Source: Streptomyces eurythermus
GTDB taxonomy: Bacteria > Actinomycetota > Actinomycetes > Streptomycetales > Streptomycetaceae
Length of the DNA stretch: 64,000 nucleotides
Assembly (NCBI RefSeq): GCF_014649115.1
Contig: NZ_BMSK01000004.1
Location: 459,694-523,693 of the forward strand
Reading direction: 5' to 3'
Below are positions 55,127-63,352 of the stretch, piece after piece. The notes below the pieces were generated by a model. The model did no database searches. It was not told the DNA's origin and saw only the letters and a program-made list of their open reading frames with translations. A program made the translations under genes and the position numbers. The number at the start of each line of letters is the position of its first letter. Position 1 is the first letter of the stretch.

Positions 55127-56131
55127 TCAGACGGCGAGCTGGTCATTGCGCTTCAGCCAGCGGAAGTAGAAGGAGGTGAAGACGGTGAGGATCGACAGCA
55201 GCAGCACGCCGTAGGCGGCGGACTGGGCGAAGTCGCGCGGTTGCTGGCCGAAGCCCAGCTGGTAGGCCCAGGTGACGAGGATCTGGGCGTCCGGGGCGGA
55301 GTTCTTGCCGAACAGCAGGAAGATGATGACGAACTGGTTGAAGGTCCAGATGATGCCGAGCAGGACCACGGTGGAGCTGACCGCGCGCAGTCCGGGCAGG
55401 GTGACGTGGCGGAAGCGCTGCCAGGCGCTGGCACCGTCCATCTCGGCGGCCTCGTAGAGCGTGGAGTCGATGGACTGCAGCCCGCCGAGCAGCGAGAGCA
55501 TCATGAACGGCACACCGCACCAGGTGTTCACCATGATCGCGGCGAACCGCTGCCAGAAGGTGTCCTCCAGCCACGCCGGCTGGGGCAGGTGGAGGGCGCC
55601 GAGGAGCTGGTTGAGCGCGCCGGAGTCGGCGAGCATGATCCGCCAGGAGAAGACGGTGACGAAGGTCGGCACGGCCCAGGGCAGGACGAGCAGCAGCCGG
55701 TAGACGGTGCGGCCGCGCAGCTTCTGGTGCAGCATGAGCGCGAGGCCGAGCCCCAGGGCGTAGTGCAGGGCGACGCAGGCGGCCGTCCAGAAGACGGTCC
55801 ACAGGAAGTGCGACCAGAACCGGTCGTAGGCCGTCGGGCCGAACAGGATGTCCTGGTAGTTGTCCAGGCCGATGAACTCGTAGGTGGCGTCGATGTGGTT
55901 GACGCCGATCGTCCGCGCCGAGTTGAGGCTGTTGGCGTCGGTGAGGGTGAGGTAGAAGCCGCGCGCCAGCGGGTAGCCGACGAGGACGCCGAGCACGATG
56001 ACCACCGGGGCGATCATCGCGTAGGCGTACCAGTACTTCTGGAAGCCGTTCTTGACGCGCTGCCCCAGCCCGGGACGAGGCGCGCGGTCACCGCGGCGCT
56101 TGCCGGTGGCGCGGTCGATGGCGACTGTCAT
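55127..56131 (-). CDS. malF: Maltose/maltodextrin ABC transporter permease MalF
   Basis: 334 residues. Six or so membrane helices (YAYAMIAPVVIVLGVLVGY; FLWTVFWTAACVALHYALGLGLAL; LLLVLPWAVPTFVTVFSW) and the EAA loop TLYEAAEMDGASAWQRFRHVTLPGLRA. It pairs with MalG to form the channel that receives substrate from MalE. The stop is 19 bases from the malG start. Located 103 bases after malE, with a hairpin in that gap. Confidence 0.94.
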   Translation of the reverse strand: MTVAIDRATGKRRGDRAPRPGLGQRVKNGFQKYWYAYAMIAPVVIVLGVLVGYPLARGFYLTLTDANSLNSARTIGVNHIDATYEFIGLDNYQDILFGPTAYDRFWSHFLWTVFWTAACVALHYALGLGLALMLHQKLRGRTVYRLLLVLPWAVPTFVTVFSWRIMLADSGALNQLLGALHLPQPAWLEDTFWQRFAAIMVNTWCGVPFMMLSLLGGLQSIDSTLYEAAEMDGASAWQRFRHVTLPGLRAVSSTVVLLGIIWTFNQFVIIFLLFGKNSAPDAQILVTWAYQLGFGQQPRDFAQSAAYGVLLLSILTVFTSFYFRWLKRNDQLAV

Positions 56132-56177
56132 GGTTCGACACCTTCAAAGGATCAGGGGGGTGGGCTGGGCGCAGGGT

Positions 56178-56229
56178 GGTGGCCGCCGGGCTCCTCCCCC
56201 GCGTGCGGCGGGAGCGGCCGGCGGCCACC
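56178..56229 (-). other. Intercistronic hairpin between malE and malF
   Basis: 12-bp perfect outer stem (56178-56189 with 56218-56229) enclosing a further GC-rich partial stem. Such structures downstream of binding-protein genes protect the upstream mRNA and lower expression of the permease genes. Confidence 0.6.
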
Positions 56230-56234
56230 GGAGC

Positions 56235-57509
56235 TCACTTGCCGAAGCCGTCCACCAGCTTGGAGATGGCCAGCTCGGCGTTGTCCAGGCCCTTGTCCAG
56301 CGACTCCTTGCCGCCGGCGACCTTGGCCAGCTCGGTGTCGAGCGGGACCCACAGGGAGCTGTACTCGGGCAGGGCCGGGCGGGGCTGGGCGGCGGCCAGG
56401 ACGCCCTGGTAGCCGGCGATGCCCGGGTCGGCCTTGACCTTCGCGGTGTAGGCGTCGGAGCGGGTGGGCAGGGTGGAGTTCTGCACGGCGACGGTCTCCT
56501 GCGCCTGGGCGGAGGTCATGAAGTTCACGAACTTCAGGGCCGCCGCCTGGTGGGCCTTGTCCGAGCCGGCGTAGACCGACAGGTTGTGGCCGCCGGTCGG
56601 GGCGCCCGCCTTGCCGGCGGAGCCGGCCGGGACGGTGGCGATGCCCAGGTTCTTCTTGTCCTTGAAGGCGCTGCCCTTGTAGAAGTTCGTGATCTCCCAG
56701 GGGCCCTGGATGATCGCGGCGACCTTGCCGTTGACGAACGCGTCCTGGATGTGGGCGTAGGCGTCGGCGGTGGCGTCGGCCTTGTGCAGGCCCTTGCCGG
56801 AGAACAGGCTCTGCCAGGTGCCGTAGGCCTTCTGCGCGGCGGGCGAGTTCACGGTGATCTTCTTGGCGGCGGCGTCGACGGTGTCGGTGCCCTCGCCGTA
56901 GAGGAAGGGCTGGGCGTAGTAGGCCTGGGTGGAGCCCCAGTAGCCGTCGGCCCCGGTCTTGTCCTTGATCTTCGCGGCGGCGGCCCTCAGCTCGTCCCAG
57001 GTCTTCGGGGCCTCGGTGATGCCGGCCTTCTCGAACAGGGCCTTGTTGTAGACCAGCGCGAGGGTGTCGGTGACCAGCGGCACGCCGTAGGTCTTGCCCT
57101 CGTACTGGGCCTGCTTGATCAGGCTCGGCTGGAACTTCGCCTGGTCGGCGAGGGCCTCGGTGCCGTCCAGCGGCAGGAAGAAGCCCTTCTTGGCGAAGGC
57201 CGGGGTCCAGCCGACCTCGGAGCGCAGCACGTCCGGGGCGCCGGTGGCGCCGGCCGCGGTGTCGAACTTGTTCTGCGCCTGGTCGAAGGGCACGTTGACG
57301 TACTTGACCTTGATGTCCTTGTGCGCGGCCTCGAACTGCTCGACCAGGGCCCGGTAGGTCGGGGCCTCGTTGGTGGCGTTGGAGGTGTCCCACCAGGTGA
57401 TGGTGACCGGGCCGTCCGACTTCCCGCTGTCGCTGTCGCTCCCGCCGCACGCCGTCGCCGTCAGGGCGAGGGACGCCACCAGCGCGGAGGCCGCTATGCC
57501 ACGCCGCAT
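56235..57509 (-). CDS. malE: Maltose/maltodextrin-binding lipoprotein MalE
   Basis: 424 residues from ATG 57509 with AAGGAGA upstream. Lipoprotein signal MRRGIAASALVASLALTATAC with lipobox TATAC; the mature protein starts with a Gly/Ser/Asp linker and continues VTITWWDTSNATNEAPTYRALVEQFEAAHKDIKVKYVNVPFD, typical of cluster-1 sugar-binding proteins. The segment DVLRSEVGWTPAFAKKGFFLPLDG and the later TGGHNLSVYAGSDKAHQAA are family-like. First gene of the malEFG operon, divergent from malR and next to two operator-like regions. Confidence 0.94.
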   Translation of the reverse strand: MRRGIAASALVASLALTATACGGSDSDSGKSDGPVTITWWDTSNATNEAPTYRALVEQFEAAHKDIKVKYVNVPFDQAQNKFDTAAGATGAPDVLRSEVGWTPAFAKKGFFLPLDGTEALADQAKFQPSLIKQAQYEGKTYGVPLVTDTLALVYNKALFEKAGITEAPKTWDELRAAAAKIKDKTGADGYWGSTQAYYAQPFLYGEGTDTVDAAAKKITVNSPAAQKAYGTWQSLFSGKGLHKADATADAYAHIQDAFVNGKVAAIIQGPWEITNFYKGSAFKDKKNLGIATVPAGSAGKAGAPTGGHNLSVYAGSDKAHQAAALKFVNFMTSAQAQETVAVQNSTLPTRSDAYTAKVKADPGIAGYQGVLAAAQPRPALPEYSSLWVPLDTELAKVAGGKESLDKGLDNAELAISKLVDGFGK

Positions 57510-57850
57510 GAGTTCTCCTTGAGGGTTAAAGCCCGAGTGGTACAGGGGGCGGTGCCGTCCGCCCCTTGCGACTTGCCGACTGCGCCGTTGCCGCGGCCGG
57601 GCGACAGGGAACGTAACAGCCATGTAAGCGCTGCGAAAGACCTTGCAGAAAAAAAGTGCAAGGGAACACGATGGTTACCCCGTCGTGACCGTTCGGGCCG
57701 ATGGACACGTGTGCAAGACTCTGCAAGCTCTTGCCACCATGATTCGAGGGAGCCGCGATGAGGCAGCAACCCACTGCGGGGCGGCCGGCCGTCCGCGCCC
57801 GGCGTCCGGCCGGTGTGCAAGGGCGGAGCCGACCGGTACAGTCCAGTGGC
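57510..57850. promoter_or_regulatory. Divergent malE-malR control region with TGCAAG/CTTGC operators
   Basis: CTTGCA-N9-TGCAAG forms an inverted repeat at 57642-57662. A second group lies at 57712-57734: TGCAAG (57712), TGCAAG (57722) and inverted CTTGC (57730), with 10 bp between the direct copies. These match the known MalR-type operator core. No further gene is seen in these 341 bases, although the malR frame is open from 57758. Confidence 0.8.
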
Positions 57851-58885
57851 GTGACCACACGGCTTGCCGACATCGCTGCGCAGGCGGGGGTGAGCGAAGC
57901 GACCGTCAGCCGGGTCCTCAACGGAAAACCGGGCGTCGCCGCCACCACCCGCCAGTCCGTGCTCGCCGCCCTGGACGTCCTGGGCTACGAGCGCCCGGTA
58001 CGGCTGCGGCAGCGCAGCGAGGGTCTGGTCGGGCTGATCACGCCCGAACTGGAGAACCCGATATTCCCGGCCCTGGCGCAGGTCATCGGCCAGGCGCTGA
58101 CCCGCCAGGGCTACACCCCGGTGCTCGCCACGCAGACCCCCGGCGGCTCCACCGAGGACGAGCTGACCGAGATGCTGGTGGACCGCGGGGTCGCCGGGAT
58201 CATCTACGTCTCCGGACTGCACGCCGACACCACCGCCGACATGCAGCGCTATGAGCGGCTGCGCGCGCAGGGCGTGCCGTTCGTGCTGGTGGACGGGTTC
58301 TCGCCGCAGGTGCAGGCGCCGTTCATCTCCCCCGACGACCGGGCGGCGATGACGCTCGCGGTGACCCACCTGGTGTCCCTCGGGCACACCCGGATCGGGC
58401 TCGCCCTCGGGCCCAAGCGGTTCGTGCCGGTGCAGCGCAAGATCGAGGGCTTCGTACGGGCCGTGCAGGACCAGCTGGGGCTCGCCGCGCAGACCGTGGA
58501 GAGCGAGCTGGTCCAGCACTCGCTGTACACGCTGGAGGGCGGCCAGGCCGCGGCGGCGGCGCTGATCGAGCGGGGCTGTACGGCGGTGGTCTGCGCCAGC
58601 GACATGATGGCGCTGGGCGCGATACGCACGGCCCGGCAGCGGGGGCTGGAGGTCCCCCGGGACGTGTCGGTGGTCGGCTTCGACGACTCCCCGCTGATCG
58701 CCTTCACCGACCCGCCGCTGACCACGGTCCGCAAGCCGGTCCCGGCGATGGGACAGGCGGCGGTGCGCACGCTGCTGGAAGAGATCGGCGGGACCCCGGC
58801 GCCGCACAGCGAGTTCGTGTTCATGCCGGAACTGGTGGTGCGGGGCTCGACCGCCTCGGCTCCGCACGGTTCGCGCGCCACGTAG
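57851..58885 (+). CDS. malR: LacI-family maltose regulator MalR
   Basis: 344 residues from GTG 57851, which places the HTH at the very N-terminus: MTTRLADIAAQAGVSEATVSRVLNGKPGVAATTRQSVLAALDVLGY. Periplasmic-binding-like ligand domain follows: LVGLITPELENPIFPALAQVIGQALTRQGYTPVLA, then GVAGIIYVSG, DDRAAMTLAVTHLVSLGHTRIG and VVGFDDSPLIAFTDPPLTTVRKP. Length equals the S. coelicolor MalR I recall (344). It is divergent from malEFG and the operators lie between, so it most likely represses malE, amylase and itself until maltose or maltotriose is present. Confidence 0.93.
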   Translation: MTTRLADIAAQAGVSEATVSRVLNGKPGVAATTRQSVLAALDVLGYERPVRLRQRSEGLVGLITPELENPIFPALAQVIGQALTRQGYTPVLATQTPGGSTEDELTEMLVDRGVAGIIYVSGLHADTTADMQRYERLRAQGVPFVLVDGFSPQVQAPFISPDDRAAMTLAVTHLVSLGHTRIGLALGPKRFVPVQRKIEGFVRAVQDQLGLAAQTVESELVQHSLYTLEGGQAAAAALIERGCTAVVCASDMMALGAIRTARQRGLEVPRDVSVVGFDDSPLIAFTDPPLTTVRKPVPAMGQAAVRTLLEEIGGTPAPHSEFVFMPELVVRGSTASAPHGSRAT

Positions 58886-59000
58886 GCCGCGGCTCGCCGC
58901 GCGGGCCGCGGGGCCCGTGCCCGGCCCAGAAGGTGCGCGGCGGAGCCGAGCTTGGGATGATCGGCCGGGTAAACAACCTTTTCTGGCAGACTCTGTGACC

Positions 59001-59861
59001 ATGAGTGACTCGACCGTGACAGAGCCGGACGGTCGCGAGGAGACGGCCGCTCCGCGGGCCGTCACGGGCGAGAACAGGCCGGGCCGGCCGCGACGGCCGC
59101 GCCCGCGCCGGCCCCGGCTGTGGTTCGAGATCCTTCTGGTCGCGGTGAGTTACTGGACGTACTCGCTGGTGCGCAACGCCGTACCGGAGCAGCGGGACGC
59201 GGCGCTGCGCAACGCGGACTGGATCTGGCGGTTCGAGCACGCGATCGGCGTCGGCGTGGAGCAGACGGTCAACCACGCCGCCAACTCGGTGTCTTGGCTC
59301 ATCATCGGGATGAACTACTACTACGCGACACTGCACTTCATCATCACGCTCGGGGTGCTGGTGTGGCTGTACCGGTGGCATCCCGGCCGGTACGCGGCGA
59401 CCCGGCTGGTGCTGTTCGCGACCACCGGTGTGGCCCTGCTCGGTTACTACCTGTTCCCGCTCGCGCCCCCTCGGTTGATGCGCGGCGGGCACTTCGTGGA
59501 CACCGTGATGGTGCACCACACCTGGGGTTCGATGGCCTCCGGCGACCTCAAGCACATGTCCAACCAGTACGCGGCGATGCCGTCCATGCACATCGGGTGG
59601 TCGCTGTGGTGCGGGCTGACGGTGTGCGCGCTGGCGTCGGTGCCGTGGGCGCGGGTGCTGGGGCTGCTGTACCCGGCGCTGACCCTCGTGGTGATCGTCG
59701 CCACGGCCAACCACTTCTGGCTGGACGCGGTGGGCGGGGTGCTCTGCCTCGCCTTCGGCTTCGCGGCGGCCCGCCTCTGCTACGGCAGCCTGCCGTACGC
59801 GCTGCCGCGGCTGGTCCCCACGCCCGCGCGGCGGGCGTGGGGGTCGGCGCCGTCCGTGTAG
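59001..59861 (+). CDS. PAP2-superfamily membrane phosphatase
   Basis: 286 residues from ATG 59001. After a basic, Pro/Arg-rich cytoplasmic start (residues 1-45) come five or six membrane helices. The phosphatase core is in the PSMHIGWS motif (His near residue 196) and ATANHFWLDAVGGVL (His and Asp), as in the inositolphosphotransferase/PAP2 group. It may act on lipid or polyprenyl phosphates. The last codons (WGSAPSV) overlap the first copy of a tandem repeat that continues downstream, so the C-terminus may vary between strains. Confidence 0.86.
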   Translation: MSDSTVTEPDGREETAAPRAVTGENRPGRPRRPRPRRPRLWFEILLVAVSYWTYSLVRNAVPEQRDAALRNADWIWRFEHAIGVGVEQTVNHAANSVSWLIIGMNYYYATLHFIITLGVLVWLYRWHPGRYAATRLVLFATTGVALLGYYLFPLAPPRLMRGGHFVDTVMVHHTWGSMASGDLKHMSNQYAAMPSMHIGWSLWCGLTVCALASVPWARVLGLLYPALTLVVIVATANHFWLDAVGGVLCLAFGFAAARLCYGSLPYALPRLVPTPARRAWGSAPSV

Positions 59862-59970
59862 GGCGCGGGAGGCGGCGCGGCGCCGTCCGTGCGGAGCGTG
59901 GGGGGGGGCCGGCGCCGTCCGTGCGGAGCGTGGGGGGGGCCGGCGCCGTCCGTGCGGAGCGTGGGGGCGC
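59846..59970. repeat. 31-32-bp tandem repeat derived from the end of the PAP2 gene
   Basis: The motif GGCGCCGTCCGTG plus CGGAGCGTG and a run of G residues. The CGCCGTCCGT core occurs at 59848 (partial, inside the coding end), 59881, 59913 and 59944, so the period is 31-33 bases. The G-runs reach 8 or more bases. It separates convergent genes (PAP2 and glnE). Confidence 0.85.
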
Positions 59971-59980
59971 CGGCCTTCCG

Positions 59981-62974
59981 TCAGTCCCCGTAGAACAGGT
60001 CCTCCACCACCGTGCGGGCCCGGCGGGTGGTGCGGCGGTAGGCGTCCAGCATGTCTCCGGCGTGGCCGGCGCCGTAGCCGAGGTAGCGGCCCACCGCGGC
60101 CAGCTCGCGCGGCTCGGTGGGAAAGGTGTCCCCGGCCCGGCCGCGCACCAGCATCACCGCGTTGCGCACCCGGCTCGCCAGCACCCACGCCTCGTCCAGG
60201 ATCTCCGCGTCCTCGGCGGACAGCAGGCCGGCCGCGCGGGCGGCGGCCAGCGCCTCGCGGGTGCGGGTGGTGCGCAGGCCCGGCTCGTGGTGGGCGTGGC
60301 GGAGCTGGAGCAGCTGGACCGTCCACTCCACGTCCGACAGGCCGCCGGGGCCCAGCTTGGTGTGCAGCTTGGGGTCGGCGCCGCGCGGCAGCCGCTCGGA
60401 CTCCATCCGCGCCTTCAGCCTGCGGATCTCGCGCACCGCGTCCTCACCGAGGCCCTTGGCCGGGTAGCGCAGCGGGTCGATCAGCTCGACGAAACGCCGG
60501 CCCAGGTCGGGATCGCCGGCCACCGGCTCCGCCCGCAGCAGCGCCTGTGACTCCCACACCAGGGACCAGCGGCGGTAGTACGCCTCGTACGACTTCAGGG
60601 TGCGCACCAGCGGCCCCGACTTGCCCTCCGGGCGCAGGTCGGCGTCGATGAGCAGCGGCGGATCGGCGCTGGGCAGCTGGAGCAGCCGGCGCATCTCGGC
60701 GACGACCCGGTTGGCGGCGGCCGCCGCCTCCTGCTCGGCCACGCCCTCCCTCGGCTCGTGCACGAACAGCACGTCGGCGTCGGAGCCGTAGCCCAGCTCG
60801 TGCCCGCCGAAGCGGCCCATGCCGATCACCGCGAACCGGGTGGGCAGGGTGTCGCCCCAGCCCTCCCGGACGACCGCGCGCAGGGTGCCGGCCAGGGTGG
60901 CCTTGGTGAGGTCGGAGACGGCCGCGCCGACCCGGTCCACCAGGGCGCCCTGGTCCGCCTCGGCGGGGCTGGTCTCGGTGCCGTAGGAGCCGACGATGTC
61001 GGCGGCGGCGGTGCGGAACAGCTCGCGGCGGCGGACGCCACGGGCCGCCGTGACGCCCTGTGCGGCATTCTCGGCGCGGCCCACGGCCGCCATGATCTCC
61101 TGCTCCAGCGCGGCGCGCCGCCGGGGGGCAAGGCCGCCGCCGACGCCGTCACCGAGCAGGGCGACCGCCTCCGGGGCGCGCATCAGCAGATCGGGGGCGA
61201 GGCGGCCCGCCGACAGCACGCGGGCCAGGTTCTCCGCCGCGGCGCCCTCGTCGCGCAGCAGCCGCAGGTACCAGGGGGTCTTGCCGAGCGCGTCGGAGAC
61301 CTTGCGGAAGTTCAGCAGGCCGGCGTCCGGGTCGGCGGAGTCGGCGAACCAGCCGAGCAGCACGGGCAGCAGGGTGCGCTGGATGGCCGCCTTGCGGGTC
61401 ACGCCGGAGGCCAGGGCCTCCAGGTGGCGCAGGGCGGCGGCCGGGTCGGCGTAGCCGAGGGCGATGAGGCGTTCACGCGCCGCCTCCGCGCTCAACCTCG
61501 CCTCGCCCGGCGCGAGTTGGGCGACCGCGTCGAGCAGCGGGCGGTAGAACAGCTTCTCGTGCAGGCGGCGTACGACCGTGCTGTGCCGCTTCCACTCGCG
61601 GGTCAGCCCGGCCACCGGGTCGGTGCGCAGGCCCAGCGAGCGGCCGAGGCGGCGCAGGTCGGCCTCCGCCTCCGGGACGAGGTGGGTGCGGCGCAGGCGG
61701 TACAGCTGGATGCGGTGCTCCATGGAGCGCAGGAAGCGGTACGCCTCGTCCAGCCGGGCCGCGTCCTCGCGGCCCACGTAGCCGCCGGCGGCCAAGGCCC
61801 GCAGGGCGTCCAGGGTGGTGCCGCTGCGCAGGGCGGGGTCGGTGCGGCCGTGCACCAGCTGGAGGAGCTGGACGGCGAACTCCACGTCGCGCAGGCCGCC
61901 CGGGCCGAGTTTGAGTTCCCGGTCGATCTCGGCGGCGGGGATGTTCTCCACCACGCGGCGGCGCATCTTCTGCACGTCCGGTACGAAGTTCTCCCGCTCG
62001 GCCGCCTTCCACACGAGGGGGTGCAGCGCGTCCAGGTACGCCTGGCCGAGCGCCGGGTCGCCGGCCACCGGGCGGGCCTTGAGGAGGGCCTGGAACTCCC
62101 AGGTCTTCGCCCAGCGTTGGTAGTAGGCGACGTGGCTGCTGAGGGTGCGCACGAGGGGGCCGTTGCGGCCCTCGGGGCGGAGGTTGGCGTCCACCGGCCA
62201 GATGGAGCCCTCCACGGTCGTCTCGGAGCAGATCCGCATCAGGTGGGAGGCGAGTCTCGTCGCCGACCGGAGGGCCTGGGGCTCCGGGGTGCCCTCCGTC
62301 GGTTCCGCCACGAAGATCACGTCGACGTCGGAGACGTAGTTCAGTTCGTGGCCGCCGCACTTGCCCATCGCGATCACCGCGAGGCGGCAGGCGGCGGCGT
62401 CCTCGGGGGCCGCGGTCTCCGCGAGGGACAGGGCCGCGCGGAGGGTGGCGGTGGCCAGGTCGGCGAGTTCGCCGGCGGTCTCGGCGACGTCCGTGGTGCC
62501 GCAGACGTCGCGGGCGGCGATGGAGAGCAGGCAGCGGCGGTAGGCGACGCGGAGGGTGACCGGGTCGGTGGCCTCGGCCAGGCCGCGTTCGAACTCCGTG
62601 ACGCCCGGGTGGAGGTCGTGCGGTTCGTACGTGACCAGGGCGTGCCAGTCGGTGGGGTGGCGGGTGAGGTGGTCGGCGAGGGCGGCGGAGGCGCCGAGGA
62701 TGCCGAGGAGGCGGTCGCGGAGGGGTTTGGCCGCGACGAGGGTGTCCAGCAGTTCGCGGTGGGCGGTGGGGGTGGGCTGGGCCTCCAGGAGACGGACCAG
62801 GCCGTGCAGGGCGAGGTCGGGGTCGGCGGTGGCGCCCAGGGCCTCGAGGAGGACGGGGTCGTCGCGGACGGTGGTCAGTTCGGGGCCGTCCAGGAGGCGT
62901 TCGGCCGCGGAGGGGTCGGTGAAGCCGTGTCGGAGCAGACGGGTGAAGGTGCTGCTTCTGCGCCCCGGCGTCAT
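59981..62974 (-). CDS. glnE: Bifunctional glutamine-synthetase adenylyltransferase/deadenylase
   Basis: 997 residues from ATG 62974 with AGAGGAG upstream; length agrees with actinobacterial GlnE. Two nucleotidyltransferase domains: the N-terminal deadenylase-type with GGHELNYVSDVDVIFV and the C-terminal adenylyltransferase-type with GGHELGYGSDADVLFV, each followed by DANLRPEGRNGPLVR / DADLRPEGKSGPLVR. The middle has helical linkers (LHEKLFYRPLLDAVAQLAP). It adds or removes AMP on the Tyr of GlnA, encoded 32 kb away. The ORF is open far upstream, but that part lies in the repeat array. Converges with PAP2. Confidence 0.96.
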   Translation of the reverse strand: MTPGRRSSTFTRLLRHGFTDPSAAERLLDGPELTTVRDDPVLLEALGATADPDLALHGLVRLLEAQPTPTAHRELLDTLVAAKPLRDRLLGILGASAALADHLTRHPTDWHALVTYEPHDLHPGVTEFERGLAEATDPVTLRVAYRRCLLSIAARDVCGTTDVAETAGELADLATATLRAALSLAETAAPEDAAACRLAVIAMGKCGGHELNYVSDVDVIFVAEPTEGTPEPQALRSATRLASHLMRICSETTVEGSIWPVDANLRPEGRNGPLVRTLSSHVAYYQRWAKTWEFQALLKARPVAGDPALGQAYLDALHPLVWKAAERENFVPDVQKMRRRVVENIPAAEIDRELKLGPGGLRDVEFAVQLLQLVHGRTDPALRSGTTLDALRALAAGGYVGREDAARLDEAYRFLRSMEHRIQLYRLRRTHLVPEAEADLRRLGRSLGLRTDPVAGLTREWKRHSTVVRRLHEKLFYRPLLDAVAQLAPGEARLSAEAARERLIALGYADPAAALRHLEALASGVTRKAAIQRTLLPVLLGWFADSADPDAGLLNFRKVSDALGKTPWYLRLLRDEGAAAENLARVLSAGRLAPDLLMRAPEAVALLGDGVGGGLAPRRRAALEQEIMAAVGRAENAAQGVTAARGVRRRELFRTAAADIVGSYGTETSPAEADQGALVDRVGAAVSDLTKATLAGTLRAVVREGWGDTLPTRFAVIGMGRFGGHELGYGSDADVLFVHEPREGVAEQEAAAAANRVVAEMRRLLQLPSADPPLLIDADLRPEGKSGPLVRTLKSYEAYYRRWSLVWESQALLRAEPVAGDPDLGRRFVELIDPLRYPAKGLGEDAVREIRRLKARMESERLPRGADPKLHTKLGPGGLSDVEWTVQLLQLRHAHHEPGLRTTRTREALAAARAAGLLSAEDAEILDEAWVLASRVRNAVMLVRGRAGDTFPTEPRELAAVGRYLGYGAGHAGDMLDAYRRTTRRARTVVEDLFYGD

Positions 62975-63352
62975 GTCCGTGGTCTCCTCTGGTGTGTGTG
63001 GCGTCCTGGCCCGAGCGTAACCGGCGGGGGGTGGGGGGCTCGGGTTGTGGGGCTGTGCATCGTCGTTCGGGCGGGGTGCCTGCGGCGGGCTGTGCGGATG
63101 CCTGCGGCGGGCTGTGCGGGTGCTTGCGGCGGCCTGTGCATCGTCGTTCGGGCGGGATGCCTGCGGCGGCCTGTGCGGGTGCGTCGTGGTTGCGGTCGCG
63201 CCCACTGTCGTGTGGGGGTCGGGGCCGCGGCGGGCAGTGTCCGTCCTCGGTCCGGCGCCCTGTCTCTCGTGCGTTGCCGGACTTCTCGCCGGCCGCTGCG
63301 GGCGGACACAACCCGCCACGTCCCCTTCCCGCCGTACGCGGGTGCGGGATCG
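62975..63352. other. Intergenic repeats just upstream of glnE
   Basis: No gene seen. Two near-copies of a 47-base unit containing CTGTGCATCGTCGTTCGGGC followed by GCCTGCGGCGG(G/C)CTGTGCGG occur at about 63051 and 63132, with shorter GCCTGCGGCGGGCTGTGCGG copies between them. This forms a small tandem array (about 63050-63180). The glnE promoter is presumably in this stretch but I cannot point to it. Confidence 0.7.
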
